A stretch of DNA of 58,643 nt from Phycisphaeraceae bacterium (GCA_002716625.1 PBAS01000049.1:1-58643); one strand, 5' to 3'. Shown: positions 1-9,799, counted from the first letter of the stretch. The notes: a model not told the origin generated them from the letters alone. Program-made: numbers and translations.

Positions 1-106
1 CCGGGAGAATCGAAGCATCTCCGTGCGGGTGCAATGGTCGCCCGATAGGGATTGGTCTGGTGTGATGGAGTGTGTCATGTTATGGCTCGTTATTGAAGTT
101 GGTCAG

Positions 107-2632
107 CTACTGGGGGAATTGTGTTCGCAGCTTGTCGAAATACACGTAGAAGTCAGCTGGGCGTGGTCCTTCACGGAAGTTGCCCCAAGCATTACGGTAG
201 GGGGCCAGCGAATCGACTACGGCGACCGGATCGGGCAGGTTTAGTGCGATGTTCTTCTCCTGCGCTGTCTCGACGAACTCGTCATAACGGTCAAGCCATG
301 CAAAATCGATATGCCGCCGGGCCATCCAGACGCGGTGGGAGAGCACTGCATCGTCAGCCACCGCGCGGGCAGCCTGCTCCAGTAGGTAGATTGCGGCATG
401 CACGTCCTCCAGTTCCAACCAGCCGGTGGTGTCGGTTCGGTAGCAGCCAAGCCAGTAGTCGGAGTTACGTTGTACCGCCGCGAGCATCAAGTCTATATAC
501 ATCATGACCCAACGCCCGGCAGGTCCGTAGTAGCCGTTTGTGAACTTCATCATCAACTGCCGGGGATCTTGGTCCGGATCCCACAGCATTTGTGCTGTTA
601 TCCAGGTACGCATGGCTGCCATATCTGCTGCCTGTCCCCATGCGGCCTGGACCATCGCACCGTGGGTGCCAATTTCGCGAAAAAACTTCATGTTTTCCAA
701 GTGTACGTAGTAGTTTGGGTGCGGTTGGAAAAAATTGCGGAAATTGGCGTCGTAGTCCCACACCCAATGGTGCTTGGCGATCTGACTCCAACGTCTCAGG
801 TCGTTGGCGTGTCCGGCATAGTGTGATACAGAGTCGCGTTTATTCGACTGTAATAACGCGGAATAGATCAGGACATTGTCACGGGCCCGAAGCGTACGTG
901 GCGCCGCCTCCGTATGCAGGTAGGCGAACATGCCCACGAGTACATCAGGATATTTCTGTGCAACCTTCTCGGCAATATCATTGACCATCATTAGCCAGTT
1001 TGCAGAGTCCGAACCTTCCGACTCCTGTATCGCTTTACAGTCTGCGCAGCGGCACATACCTCGGCCATCGTTTTGCGTGATCCAAAGCACCTTTGGGTAT
1101 TGAGTCCATGATGGGTACTTCTGTTCCAATTCAGCCAGTGCATTTCTCGTGATGGTTTCACGCGCCCCTTTACTCTGCACGCAGGGTTGTTGCGGCAGGC
1201 GGCGCGTCTTCTTAGCGATCTCGATCCATTCCGCGATTTGGTCAAGATCTGTGCGTTCGGTCTCAGTTTCGATCGTTCGTTGAAAATTCCGCAGCGTGCT
1301 CTTGTAGCTGTACTTCTCGTTGGGGTAATCGTCGTCTGGGCAGTACATGAACCAGTCAGGGTGCTGGGTAAATAACTTTTTGGGCAGCAGTTTCGGGATG
1401 CTGTGAGTGCCCGGGTCGAATTGGAGATCGAAACTAAGCCGATGCCAGACTCTTGTTTCGTGTTTTGAGCCAATCAGACCGGAGAAGACACGAAATTCCA
1501 ATGGCGGTTGGTAACGGATATTAAGCAGCGGCAATTGCAGATTTGGGGTGCGGGGGATATGGATTGCGTCCGGTTCCCAAAACCGGCATCCCAACTGGTC
1601 CTGGAGAAACGTGTAGATCGCATAGATGTAGCCACGAGGTCGACCGCCCGACAGGACCAGGTCGTTGCACACCGTCCGAACGAGGATTTCGTCGGGGCCG
1701 AGGTGTTGGAAGTCCACGTCGGGGCACAATGCGCGGATCGTCGGGGGGTCGCCCACGAAGATCCGCGACATCCCCCCGGGTGCCTGGTCCTCGGTCACGG
1801 CGAGGAAGGGTCCGCCCGTGATCTGCTCAAGCCGCATGGCCAGATCCTGCGCGGCCGACACCAATCGTTTCGCCTCGTGGTCGTCGGCACTGTTGTCGAT
1901 GTGATTGGACGAGACCAGGCGCACGCCTGTAATGGTGGGCGGTTCGGCGACACCCCACGAGGCGATCGACCGCCATGGCTCATCCGTCCCGTGCGGTCGC
2001 CACGACCACGTAACCCGTTTTGCGCCCAACACCATCTGTAGTTCAATGACCGAGCCAGAATCGTTCGGGATCGGCACACGGTCGGGATCGTTCGGTTCGG
2101 CTGCTAGGGCGAACGACGCCGTTGTTCCCTGACGCCCAATTTCAATTTTGAACCCATGTGTCCAACGCTTGCCCTCAGCCGTGTGCAGGCGGACGTACGT
2201 CCACGCCTCTTCCTTGCGAGCGCCAGGAAGGTGTAGGACGAAGCGGAGCGTGAGGGTATTGTCTTCCGTCACGCGGTGCGGGATGGGTAGTGGCTTGTCG
2301 GCCGTGGCGCGGAACTGGTTTTCCTGTCCCCGTTTCGCGCTGATGATGCCGCTGGGTCCGATGACAAAGCTCCCTTCACGGGCCTGCCATCCACGGGGGG
2401 CAATCGATGCTCCCGGTTGCCCGTCGAATGATTCGTGCAGCAGCGTCCCCGATCGCGTCGACGACAGCGACAGCGTTGCGATACCTACCGCGCCGGCAGG
2501 CGGGACATTGACCGGGTGCGGGGAGACGATCACGGCCTTCGCCCGGCCGTCGGTTGCTAATTCAACCTGGCCACTTGATATGCCAGTCATGATCAGGAGT
2601 ATTGAACTGATAACCGGAAACTTTGACCACAT
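107..2632 (-). CDS. DUF4838 domain-containing secreted protein
   Basis: 841 residues with an N-terminal signal peptide (hydrophobic residues 7-20, cleavage plausible near ISSGQ). Residues about 65-240 read like a concanavalin A-like beta-sandwich. Residues 255-360 match the alpha-glucuronidase N-terminal-like fold that precedes DUF4838 and end in the typical RGYIYAIYTFLQDQLGCRFW stretch. About 390-690 is the DUF4838 core, including a CRCADC cysteine cluster near residue 550. Family members are secreted proteins of Planctomycetota, Verrucomicrobiota and Bacteroidota, assumed to act on glycans; no activity is certain. The sandwich domain ahead of the usual architecture is an extra. GC content of the 5' half is higher than in neighbouring genes. 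The ATG at 2632 is the only start that gives the signal peptide. Confidence 0.85.
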   Translation of the reverse strand: MWSKFPVISSILLIMTGISSGQVELATDGRAKAVIVSPHPVNVPPAGAVGIATLSLSSTRSGTLLHESFDGQPGASIAPRGWQAREGSFVIGPSGIISAKRGQENQFRATADKPLPIPHRVTEDNTLTLRFVLHLPGARKEEAWTYVRLHTAEGKRWTHGFKIEIGRQGTTASFALAAEPNDPDRVPIPNDSGSVIELQMVLGAKRVTWSWRPHGTDEPWRSIASWGVAEPPTITGVRLVSSNHIDNSADDHEAKRLVSAAQDLAMRLEQITGGPFLAVTEDQAPGGMSRIFVGDPPTIRALCPDVDFQHLGPDEILVRTVCNDLVLSGGRPRGYIYAIYTFLQDQLGCRFWEPDAIHIPRTPNLQLPLLNIRYQPPLEFRVFSGLIGSKHETRVWHRLSFDLQFDPGTHSIPKLLPKKLFTQHPDWFMYCPDDDYPNEKYSYKSTLRNFQRTIETETERTDLDQIAEWIEIAKKTRRLPQQPCVQSKGARETITRNALAELEQKYPSWTQYPKVLWITQNDGRGMCRCADCKAIQESEGSDSANWLMMVNDIAEKVAQKYPDVLVGMFAYLHTEAAPRTLRARDNVLIYSALLQSNKRDSVSHYAGHANDLRRWSQIAKHHWVWDYDANFRNFFQPHPNYYVHLENMKFFREIGTHGAMVQAAWGQAADMAAMRTWITAQMLWDPDQDPRQLMMKFTNGYYGPAGRWVMMYIDLMLAAVQRNSDYWLGCYRTDTTGWLELEDVHAAIYLLEQAARAVADDAVLSHRVWMARRHIDFAWLDRYDEFVETAQEKNIALNLPDPVAVVDSLAPYRNAWGNFREGPRPADFYVYFDKLRTQFPQ

Positions 2633-2687
2633 GTTGTAATCCTGCTTGATAAACCATTGCTGAACTAGGTGGAACTTGGGTCCTGTA

Positions 2688-3203
2688 TTATGGTGAGCTT
2701 GGTATTACGTCAATGATCGCTTGGGCTAATATTTCCGAGGACTTGGTGGCATCGAGTGTCAGGTTGGCGCACTTGATGTATGTCGGCTCGCGTATGGCGA
2801 GCATTTCGACCACTTCCTTGAAGCCGTCCTGGCTCAGGTTGGGCCGGTTCTTCTCGGTGTCCGGATCGAGTTGCATGCGACGCCATAGTTCTTTGGCATC
2901 AGCCTGCAGATAGACAACCAGGGCGTCGCGTTGGGCGTGCACCTGGTTTTGCTCGCGCATGATCGTTCCACCGCCAAATGCAATCACATGTCGATCCTGC
3001 CCGCACATTTCTGACACGACTTGTGATTCGATTTCACGGTAATAGGGTTCCCCGTCCTGCTCGAAGATCTCCTTGATGGTCTTGCCGCACTTGGATTCAA
3101 TCCCACGATCCACGTCGAGCAGCGGCCATTGAAGACAGGACGCCAACAGGCGACCAACGGTGGTCTTGCCTGAAGCACGATAGCCAATGAGAACCACTTT
3201 CAT
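2688..3203 (-). CDS. aroK: Shikimate kinase
   Basis: Phosphorylates shikimate with ATP in the chorismate pathway (cytoplasm). The P-loop GYRASGKTT lies near the N-terminus, followed by LLDVDRGIE (substrate-binding Asp), YYREIE (substrate-binding Arg) and FGGGTI, then an RPNLS lid segment and the REPTY adenine-side motif. About 171 residues is the usual length. ATG at 3203 is preferred because MKVVLIGYR is where the family normally begins; a GTG four codons upstream (3215) is the alternative. It lies 55 nt upstream of the DUF4838 gene on the same strand, so the two may be co-transcribed, although no functional link is obvious. Confidence 0.9.
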   Translation of the reverse strand: MKVVLIGYRASGKTTVGRLLASCLQWPLLDVDRGIESKCGKTIKEIFEQDGEPYYREIESQVVSEMCGQDRHVIAFGGGTIMREQNQVHAQRDALVVYLQADAKELWRRMQLDPDTEKNRPNLSQDGFKEVVEMLAIREPTYIKCANLTLDATKSSEILAQAIIDVIPSSP

Positions 3204-3268
3204 TTTTAAAAACACCGCCGAGCAAGGGGGTGTTGGTTGATCTTTTACTCAAGTGGATCTCGGTTCAG

Positions 3269-4408
3269 TCAGGTTCGGCGTCGAGATCCCAGATACCCAA
3301 GTCCCAAACCCAGCAGGGATATGGTAGCGGGTTCTGGTATCGCCGTGTTGGCGGTAATTCCCGAACCCTGGGCCGCAGACCAATTTGCGCCGACGATTCC
3401 GACATCTGCAATGTCGACTGCGCCATCACCATTGAAGTCGCCATCGTGCACCGATGCGTCAGTCTTGTTGAAATTTGCACCGACGATTCCCAGGTCACCG
3501 ACGTCGATCATGCCATCACCGTTGGCATCGCCGGGTATGGCTGCGGACATGAACTCAAGGACAATTTCAGGACGCCGGTCAATATCGGGCCAATCACTGA
3601 GAAATATTCCAGTCCCCACACCAGCCTGGGTAAAACGGCGTCCAACGAAAACACCTGCGCCAGTCACGGCGCCAGCGTTGTACAGGCCGGTAATATCCAG
3701 ATCAATGTATGTGCCCAGGTCATCTGCGATATCAGATCCAGATATCCCCCTTAGGGCCATTTCAACCGCCATGGAAAAATTCACACTGTTCTGATCATTT
3801 GAAAAATAGTCCCTGTTATCGATCGCGTGGCAGTTGTTTTCAGTACTGCAGGGCCCGAAGGTGTTGTCCGCAGTGATACCAATTGATGCGTCGTTGGGCA
3901 GATAGGCTTGGTTGGCATCCCCGAAATTTGCATCTGGATCGATCGAGGTCAGTGCGGCCACCGACCAGCCGTGTCCAACACCTTGCCCGAGCGGATTGAA
4001 AATCCGTAGCCGTAATTCGGCATGCTCAACGGTACCCGGTGCGGGGACCGGTACCCCGTCTCCATTTTGGCCGTTTGGGTTAAGTTTGAGCAGCAATGAG
4101 TTTTTTCGCCCACCAAAAGCACCGATCGTATCTGAACCGGTGGCGCCCCGGTTTTGCCTGCTACAATCTTCCGAACCGGAGTGATCGCCGTCGGTACCGC
4201 TGCAAATCACGGTGTCGGAAACCAGGGCATTGAAACTGGGTGCGGCGTCCGATACGGCAGAGGGTCCTGCCCCGCCAGAAGTGTCGCCCGCGTCACCGCT
4301 TGTCAGTTTTTTGAAGGTGACGGTCTGTAGATCATTGGCCCACGCCGACAAGGCTGTAACGGCTATCAAGGTAGGCATCGTGATTGCTAGTAAAGTGCTA
4401 CGGTGCAT
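3269..4408 (-). CDS. PEP-CTERM protein with dockerin type I pair
   Basis: 379 residues. It has a signal peptide (MHRSTLLAITMPTLIAV...SAWA), then a DNRLRE-like beta domain with an AELRLRIFNP strand, then two EF-hand-like dockerin loops (GDANGDGMIDVGDLGIVG and GDFNGDGAVDIADVGIVG), and a C-terminal PEP-CTERM sorting signal (AIPEPATISLLGLGLGYLG followed by SRRRT). The start is fixed by AGGAG 6 nt upstream of ATG 4408. PEP-CTERM tails are processed by exosortase in organisms making extracellular polysaccharide; dockerin loops bind calcium and often cohesins. Neither exosortase nor cohesin is visible in this window. Likely a cell-surface or matrix protein. Confidence 0.85.
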   Translation of the reverse strand: MHRSTLLAITMPTLIAVTALSAWANDLQTVTFKKLTSGDAGDTSGGAGPSAVSDAAPSFNALVSDTVICSGTDGDHSGSEDCSRQNRGATGSDTIGAFGGRKNSLLLKLNPNGQNGDGVPVPAPGTVEHAELRLRIFNPLGQGVGHGWSVAALTSIDPDANFGDANQAYLPNDASIGITADNTFGPCSTENNCHAIDNRDYFSNDQNSVNFSMAVEMALRGISGSDIADDLGTYIDLDITGLYNAGAVTGAGVFVGRRFTQAGVGTGIFLSDWPDIDRRPEIVLEFMSAAIPGDANGDGMIDVGDLGIVGANFNKTDASVHDGDFNGDGAVDIADVGIVGANWSAAQGSGITANTAIPEPATISLLGLGLGYLGSRRRT

Positions 4409-4682
4409 CGTGATTCTCCTTTCACTTTGACTCGCCACTCGAATTCCAAACGCTGATTTACCTGAACCGTGTGGTTACGGTGTACGTGTCAACTGGATCT
4501 CCAAAATGGGCAATTGTGATGCCAGTCGGTACAAGAAAAACAATCTGGATTAGATGTTTTGATTGACAAGGATTTAAGATCCCTCCAAGTTGAAACATAT
4601 AGAAGTTGCTTTCAGGTGCGGTGGCTCATGATGGGCCGGCGAGCCGGGTTGATGCAGAACTGATCCGTCAAGTGGTTTTCTG

Positions 4683-5612
4683 CTATCGGGTAAACCACCC
4701 TGTTAGCCCGTTGTTTTCCCCTCCATATTTCACATCGTTTTCCTCGCGGGGTTGTAGCGTTGTGACATGACCATCAACAAAGAGGAAATTATCCACTCCC
4801 TTGGCATCGGATCCCCACCGCGCATCAGCGTTGCCGGTTCGATCATGCCGGTTTGCCCGTCGGGTCTTGTGGTTCGAGAACCAACTCTTGACCCATTCCT
4901 TGGCCCACCAGTCTACAACCGGTGGGTCTCGGTACCAGTCAAGGACCATGGGTGTTGACGTTGGCTCACGAACCTTGGAAAGTTGGCGCCATTGGGGACT
5001 TTTGTAACGCGCTGTATACCATGAATTGCTGTAGAAATGTGTGGAGAGACTGATGGGCATGGCATAGCTGGTGCCGGTTTCGTGATACAGCACGTCCTCG
5101 TGTGAGGGGCAGGCGTAGGGCTGGATATTTCTATGCCACCAGCTCAGTTGGTTAGGTGCTGCGCCAGCGTGTGTTTCGTCCGGGCTGTCCGGATCAAGAA
5201 AATTACCCATGTAGTCAATGATCATTCCCGGCCACGCCCAGTTGTAATGGTTGTATGGGATATCTGCGATCCCACTGGGATCTTCGTAGACCGATCCGTC
5301 GGGCATTCCACCGGGGGCTCCCGTGTGTGACGTCCATCCCCAACCTGGTGGAATGGCATCGTCGTTGTCTGCTGCGTAATTGTAAATCGCAATACCAATC
5401 TGTTTGAGGTTGTTTGCACAGATAATTGTTTCTGCCGCTTTTCGGCCACGTTCAAGGTTCGGTAAAAACATTGCGACAAGCAGCGAGATGATCGCAATAA
5501 CCACCAGCAACTCGATAAGGGTGAATCCCCGCGGGTCAGGAGTGGAACCAGATATGACTCTGTCCGAACAGATGACGTCTCTCCATGAAGAGAGGAAATG
5601 TGACGGGTACAT
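4683..5612 (-). CDS. Pseudopilin-like protein, H-X9-DG type
   Basis: About 309 residues. The N-terminus carries the type II/IV prepilin signature: [11 protein letters not shown] with cleavage before Phe and Glu at +5, then a hydrophobic helix. Next comes [21 protein letters not shown], the start of a globular head, and a C-terminal [12 protein letters not shown] ... [14 protein letters not shown] segment that corresponds to the H-X9-DG processing-associated domain. Such proteins are exported and processed by prepilin peptidase; their role in these phyla is unknown. ATG 5612 is chosen over upstream codons because a 30-residue leader is typical here. It lies downstream of a strong terminator, so it needs its own promoter, which I could not identify. 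It is the most diverged of the five full-length relatives in this window. Confidence 0.85.
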   Translation of the reverse strand: MYPSHFLSSWRDVICSDRVISGSTPDPRGFTLIELLVVIAIISLLVAMFLPNLERGRKAAETIICANNLKQIGIAIYNYAADNDDAIPPGWGWTSHTGAPGGMPDGSVYEDPSGIADIPYNHYNWAWPGMIIDYMGNFLDPDSPDETHAGAAPNQLSWWHRNIQPYACPSHEDVLYHETGTSYAMPISLSTHFYSNSWYTARYKSPQWRQLSKVREPTSTPMVLDWYRDPPVVDWWAKEWVKSWFSNHKTRRANRHDRTGNADARWGSDAKGVDNFLFVDGHVTTLQPREENDVKYGGENNGLTGWFTR

Positions 5613-5655
5613 TATATTTGATACTTTTGACTTTTGGCAACATTTAAGCACGAAA

Positions 5656-5687
5656 TAAAAAAACACCCCCCGAATTGGGGGGTGTTT
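5656..5687 (-). terminator. Rho-independent terminator of the 5732-6904 gene
   Basis: Read on the minus strand: an 11-bp perfect stem (AAACACCCCCC with its complement, loop of about 5 nt) followed directly by a run of eight T residues. It lies 45 nt past the stop codon of the PEP-CTERM gene at 5732. Confidence 0.9.
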
Positions 5688-5731
5688 AGTGGCTGTCCTA
5701 TTGGATTGACTGCCTGTGACGACGCTGCCAG

Positions 5732-6904
5732 TTAGGCTCGGCGTCGTTTAAGAGCCAGCATCCCGCCGATAGCGAGTAGGCTGAGCGTTGCAGGTTCAGG
5801 AACAAAGTCAATCGTCAGCATGGGCCGCATTGACTGATCACCTGCTTCACTTGAGAAGTAGGCGGTACCGTAGTTGTTAAACTCGGCTTCAGCGGAATTG
5901 GAATAACTCGGGATACTTTCCAAGACAGTATCGCCTTCGTTTAGGTTGGCCAAATTGATACCATCAGAATTGACCGCTGGCCGGCCACCGTTTGTGGAAT
6001 CGCCATTGGCATCCAACTTACTTCTTGAGGTGATGAACAGGCCCGTATCGACCAATTCCTGGAGCATGCCCGTAACATCATAACTATGGGCACCTGAGCC
6101 ACTGGCCATCTGGTCAACGACTGAACCGGCATGACCTGAATCATAATCCGTGCCATCAAGTGGACCACAATCTATTTCCGCGGTAATCAGGCGGGTCGCG
6201 TCTGGCGCCTTGCCATTAAGCTTGGGGTCACCACGAGGTGTGCTGTTGGCTAGCAGGCCACCACAACTTTGTCCCCAATCTATTGAACCGCGTTTTCTTT
6301 GGCCACCTGTCGTTTCGCCCTTTGAGCCGGTGCCGTCAGACGTGCCGAAAGTGGTTGAGACCAACATCGGATGAATCGAAATTGGTCCACTGTTTAGCTT
6401 GGGCGGTTGGCCCGTAGCAGGTCGGTCGACAACACCTGAGTTGGCGCCATCAGCACCAAGATCTTCTGTGGCGTGAAGAGTCAATGTCGCGCTGTTGATG
6501 GGCGAGCCTGCGGGTACCTGGCCTGCACCATCACCGAATACGTCCTTGAACCTAACGATCATCCGGCTGTAGCGGATGGTCGGACCGAAGCCACCGGCAA
6601 AGCCGATTTGGTTATTGAGGAATGAACCAACTTCCAAGACCGTTGAGTTGCCACCGTTGGTACTCCAACTTTCATAAGCGCCAAAATCAGTGCCCTCGCC
6701 AGTACATTCACCATTGGCGACCACCCCGCCGTTTCCGCAATTGTTCTTGCGGCTTGCAAATGCCCCGCGAATCGAGGGGTCCTTGGCTCCAGAATAGCCA
6801 TTAGCGCCATTTTGGAATGTTGCGATATCACCAAGTGCAGGTACCGCCAATAGGGCGACGGCCGCCAGACTCAGTAGTCCAGTTACATAACGTTGCTGCC
6901 TCAT
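5732..6904 (-). CDS. PEP-CTERM sorting domain protein (DNRLRE-like)
   Basis: 390 residues: signal peptide ([20 protein letters not shown] ... ALG), a long Gly/Ser/Asn-rich beta domain with [12 protein letters not shown] and [13 protein letters not shown] strands like DNRLRE proteins, and a C-terminal [22 protein letters not shown] exosortase signal. The start at 6904 is set by AGGAG 9 nt upstream. It differs from the 3269 gene by lacking dockerin loops. It is probably exported and anchored or released by exosortase; the substrate is unknown. A strong terminator lies downstream and a candidate promoter about 180 nt upstream, so it is likely monocistronic with a long AT-rich leader. Confidence 0.85.
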   Translation of the reverse strand: MRQQRYVTGLLSLAAVALLAVPALGDIATFQNGANGYSGAKDPSIRGAFASRKNNCGNGGVVANGECTGEGTDFGAYESWSTNGGNSTVLEVGSFLNNQIGFAGGFGPTIRYSRMIVRFKDVFGDGAGQVPAGSPINSATLTLHATEDLGADGANSGVVDRPATGQPPKLNSGPISIHPMLVSTTFGTSDGTGSKGETTGGQRKRGSIDWGQSCGGLLANSTPRGDPKLNGKAPDATRLITAEIDCGPLDGTDYDSGHAGSVVDQMASGSGAHSYDVTGMLQELVDTGLFITSRSKLDANGDSTNGGRPAVNSDGINLANLNEGDTVLESIPSYSNSAEAEFNNYGTAYFSSEAGDQSMRPMLTIDFVPEPATLSLLAIGGMLALKRRRA

Positions 6905-7084
6905 GACCGGTTCTCCTTTTCTTCTTCCTGATAAAAATGAAGTCAATTATCAACAAATTGACACAGTGAAATGTTGTACACGCAAATAGCAAGAATGCCT
7001 TGCAACCTCCTTTGTGTGTGAGACCAGGTAATCTGAAGGGGCCTTCTCTTATATAGATCACTCGCCTCACTAATACCACATGTA

Positions 7085-7114
7085 ATCATAAAGCGGTTAT
7101 AGGTCTTTGTGCAA
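7085..7114 (-). promoter_or_regulatory. Candidate sigma-70 promoter for the PEP-CTERM gene
   Basis: On the minus strand TTGCAC (7109-7114) and TATGAT (7085-7090) are separated by 18 nt, in an AT-rich gene-free stretch. This would give a leader of about 175 nt before ATG 6904. The rest of the 6905-7323 gap shows no reading frame that looks coding. Confidence 0.4.
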
Positions 7115-7145
7115 GGCGTTTTTATAGATTCAGAAAAAAAACAAT

Positions 7146-7172
7146 AAAAAAATCCAGTTGCCTGGTTTTTTT
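7146..7172. terminator. Weak bidirectional terminator-like hairpin
   Basis: CCAG/CTGG stem around a TTGC loop, one T-T mismatch, then six A-T pairs that form the A and T runs on either side. It lies 150 nt beyond the stop of the 7324 gene and could end transcripts from that gene. The GC part of the stem is only 4 bp. Confidence 0.35.
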
Positions 7173-7323
7173 GTTAAGTGCTTATTTGAAAAGAACCTAT
7201 GGGTGTATTTGTGCCCCTCCCCCTGTTTCTTGGGAAGCTGGGAAGCAATGATGACCGTTTGTGGTGAGATTTTCAGTACACGGGCCAAACGATTGTGGCC
7301 GGATCGCGGCAGGAAATAGCCGG

Positions 7324-8220
7324 CTACCAGTTGTTATGTTTGGGAACGCGTCCGTCGTCCCAGCGGTGTCCATTTTCGCCGGCGCGGTGCCATTTGATCT
7401 GGGTCTCCCATTCAACGTGGCCGTCAATCAATAAGGCGTTGGCGCCTTTAAAGTGTCGGCCGCCGATCGGGTACTGAAGTTCATCCCTGAATTCCGGGAG
7501 GGGATTGGCGGCACCGACTTCCATGTCCCTGTTAATCAGTGGCCAATAGTTGCCGACATGACGCTTGCCCTTATATGAATAGCCAGTATCAGCATCGGAG
7601 ATCATATCCCCTGGACGAGGTACCTCGGAGAATTTGCGATAGACCCACGATCCGGGGCTGCCCCAGATAACGTATTGCCAACCCATGAACCAGAAGTTTC
7701 GCCCGTACGAGGCGAGGCCATGTCCAACGGCCCTCCCGGTCTTTTCAGGGATGAGTGGTTGACTTGGCCAATCTGGATCCGCCTGTCCTTGGAATGAGTG
7801 GCAGACCATCCCTTGGTTGGTTAGGAATATATTGGCAAACCCATCATTGCCAGCGGCTAGGTAGGTATTGATGATAGCGCCAAGGTCGACGCCCTTGCGA
7901 TGAAAGTGCCAGTCATCACCTGTAACGATGATCCGCGAATTATTGTGGTCACCGTACCAGGCTTCATAGGCGGGTATCCAGTCATCCCACTCGTGGATGT
8001 ATGTCTGTTGCGCAATGCCCATATGTCTCAAGTTGCTTTGGCAGGCAACTTGTTCCCCGGATTCACGCGCCTTTTCGATGGAAGGCAGTAACATGGCAAT
8101 CAAAAGTGAGATAATTGAGATCACCACAAGTAGCTCGATCAATGTGAAACCGGATCGACAGCGTTGCCTGTCCTGTAGGGTGGTGGAACTTACGCCTCTC
8201 CTTAAGTGATAGGCAAGCAT
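7324..8220 (-). CDS. Pseudopilin-like protein, divergent head domain
   Basis: 298 residues. It has a prepilin signature ([19 protein letters not shown]), then ALLPSIEKARESGEQVACQSNLRHMGIAQQTYIHEW. The C-terminal part has GRHFKGANALLIDGHVEWE, an H-X9-DG-like end. The middle is unlike the other pseudopilins in this window and resembles the sulfatase-neighbour type in Planctomycetota and Lentisphaerota. GAGGAG lies 7 nt upstream of ATG 8220. A plausible promoter sits 70 nt upstream (8293-8323). Role unknown; exported by the prepilin/type II route. Confidence 0.85.
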   Translation of the reverse strand: MLAYHLRRGVSSTTLQDRQRCRSGFTLIELLVVISIISLLIAMLLPSIEKARESGEQVACQSNLRHMGIAQQTYIHEWDDWIPAYEAWYGDHNNSRIIVTGDDWHFHRKGVDLGAIINTYLAAGNDGFANIFLTNQGMVCHSFQGQADPDWPSQPLIPEKTGRAVGHGLASYGRNFWFMGWQYVIWGSPGSWVYRKFSEVPRPGDMISDADTGYSYKGKRHVGNYWPLINRDMEVGAANPLPEFRDELQYPIGGRHFKGANALLIDGHVEWETQIKWHRAGENGHRWDDGRVPKHNNW

Positions 8221-8292
8221 GAATAGGCTCCTCGGTTGAACGGGGGGCGATTAAACCCTGAATCACGGCCCAGATGCGGTCGCGGTAGTCTG

Positions 8293-8323
8293 ATTATAGC
8301 TGTTCCGGGGTGTGTGGCATCAA
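8293..8323 (-). promoter_or_regulatory. Candidate promoter of the 7324 pseudopilin gene
   Basis: On the minus strand a perfect TATAAT (8293-8298) follows TTGATG with a 19-nt spacer. It is the only good -10 box in the region upstream of ATG 8220; the spacer is longer than ideal. Confidence 0.4.
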
Positions 8324-8662
8324 AACCATCAAGCAAATTCGGGGTGACAGTCGGTCCATTGTCCTCTGGGTTCGTCGTATTTGGCTTTTTGATTGTTTTG
8401 AGGCAGGTGTTTTTGCGGTATCAGTGCAGTCTTCTGTGTAATCAAGCTGTCATTGGTGCAGCGGCGTCTACGTCCAAAGGCCGCTAGCACCGGGGTCAGT
8501 TGGCCGCGTCGACAAATTTCAAGAGATTCGTTGCTGCAAGGGCGTCATGGGGTCGAATGCATCCCCGTGAATATCCCCGAGAAGCAGCAGCTATGGCCCG
8601 AGGTGATAGACGTAAATGATCTAGTGCGTGATTGTTACGGGGGCGTGATATTCGACACGTAT
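8324..8662. other. Intergenic region without a recognisable gene
   Basis: It lies between two divergent pseudopilin genes whose promoters sit at its edges. The plus frame ending at 8671 reads GVECIPVNIPEKQQLWPEV ... YGGVIFDTYLL before its stop and has a somewhat protein-like composition, so it could be the 3' remnant of a lost gene. No start, ribosome site or family could be recognised. Confidence 0.3.
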
Positions 8663-8691
8663 TTGTTATAGCCGTGGTTGGGGTCTATGAT
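8663..8691 (+). promoter_or_regulatory. Candidate promoter of the 8743 pseudopilin gene
   Basis: TTGTTA (8663-8668), 17-nt spacer, TATGAT (8686-8691). The -10 box starts 57 nt upstream of ATG 8743, the same distance seen for three paralogues in this window. Confidence 0.55.
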
Positions 8692-8742
8692 GACACATCA
8701 TTTATTCGCTTGTTTTTGAAATAAGATTCGGAGGACGTAAAC

Positions 8743-9672
8743 ATGTTTATGCCGAACAAAATTTCATTATTTAGTAGATCGTCATGTAATCGAGGCTTTA
8801 CCCTGATTGAACTCTTGGTGGTAATCTCGATTATCTCGCTGTTGATTGCCATCCTGCTTCCCAGCCTTGAGCGAGCACGGTCAGCTGCCCACACGATTAT
8901 ATGCGCCAACAACCTGAAGCAGATCGGCGTCCCCTTTTATACCTATGCGGCCGACAACGACGATACGCTATGCCCTGGTTGGGGTTGGGCATCGGGGAGT
9001 GTATATGGCGGGATGCCAGACGGAACGATGTATCAGGATCAGTATGGGGATGGGAACGTTTACAACCACGCTTGGAATGGTTACCTGATTGACTATCTAG
9101 GTAATGTGCATGATGCCAATCATCGCGACCCATCACCCGAAAATGCCGATAAACCCGATCGCAAAGTGGATCGCGCTGACTGGTGGGGCCATCAGATCCC
9201 GGTATACACTTGCCCGGTTCCCATTCCCGACAATGATATGACAGTGAATGGCGGCGGGTCTTCTTATGCCATGCCGAGACAGCTGTCATCGAGTATCCCC
9301 AATGATCCTTGGAAGCCGTATATGAATAGGTATCGCGCTTCCCAATGGCGCCAGATCTCAAAAATCAAAGAGCCAATACTTTCGATCATGGCGTTTGATT
9401 ACTACAACAATCCCCCGGTTGCTGATTGGTGGGTTGACAACTGGATTGTCAAGACTGGATTTACAAATGACAAGAATCGCCGGCCAGTTCGTCATGATCG
9501 AACCGGCAACGCCGACTCCCGATGGAACAACAAGGCAAAAGGCGTGGACAACTTTTTATTTGTTGATGGCCATGTGGAGCCGCTGAAGAACAAGGCTGAA
9601 GCTGCAATCCATCCGACGACAAAAATACAAGGCAAATACCCTAATTTCTTCTATGGAAATGGTTATCCCTAA
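8743..9672 (+). CDS. Pseudopilin-like protein, H-X9-DG type
   Basis: 309 residues: a short basic leader, [40 protein letters not shown], a head with WGWASGS ... [14 protein letters not shown], and the conserved C-terminal block [37 protein letters not shown] sits 10 nt upstream of ATG 8743, so the start is firm. The stop codon comes from a 28-bp-period direct duplication (see 9639-9692), which replaces the ancestral ending: without the second copy the protein would end NGF instead of NGYP. It is upstream of the ABC importer genes on the same strand but separated from them by a terminator-like hairpin. Confidence 0.88.
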   Translation: MFMPNKISLFSRSSCNRGFTLIELLVVISIISLLIAILLPSLERARSAAHTIICANNLKQIGVPFYTYAADNDDTLCPGWGWASGSVYGGMPDGTMYQDQYGDGNVYNHAWNGYLIDYLGNVHDANHRDPSPENADKPDRKVDRADWWGHQIPVYTCPVPIPDNDMTVNGGGSSYAMPRQLSSSIPNDPWKPYMNRYRASQWRQISKIKEPILSIMAFDYYNNPPVADWWVDNWIVKTGFTNDKNRRPVRHDRTGNADSRWNNKAKGVDNFLFVDGHVEPLKNKAEAAIHPTTKIQGKYPNFFYGNGYP

Positions 9673-9692
9673 TTTCTTCTATGGAAATGGTT
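9639..9692 (+). repeat. Direct duplication at the 3' end of the pseudopilin gene
   Basis: A 26-nt sequence at 9639-9664 is repeated exactly at 9667-9692, with AT between the copies (period 28). The first copy is coding; the second begins with the new in-frame TAA. Because 28 is not a multiple of three, the duplication shifted the frame. Perfect identity implies a recent event. Confidence 0.95.
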
Positions 9693-9760
9693 TTTAAAGA
9701 TCATGGTGGTCGTGCTACAGGTGGGCTAGCGGTAGAAACCCCTTCATCTTTTTCTCCTGT

Positions 9761-9799
9761 CTAAGACTGAGGCCGTCGCTTGCGGCTTTTTTGTCTTAG
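9761..9799 (+). terminator. Hairpin with T-run abutting the importer ribosome site
   Basis: An inner GCCG/CGGC stem (9772-9786) is followed by six T (9787-9792), a compact rho-independent terminator. An outer 7-bp pair, CTAAGAC (9761-9767) with GTCTTAG (9793-9799), encloses it and ends within the AGGAG ribosome site of the next gene. It can end the pseudopilin transcript and may also limit or regulate entry into the ABC importer genes. Confidence 0.7.

Noticed and set aside
1508-2041. Plus-strand reading frame of 177 codons opposite the DUF4838 gene
   Set aside because: No start signals or recognisable motifs; its composition is the mirror of the GC-rich coding strand.
8453-8671. 72-codon plus frame before the 8743 gene
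   Set aside because: The end looks slightly protein-like but there is no ribosome site, and the candidate promoter of the next gene overlaps it. Kept only as a possible remnant in the intergenic note.
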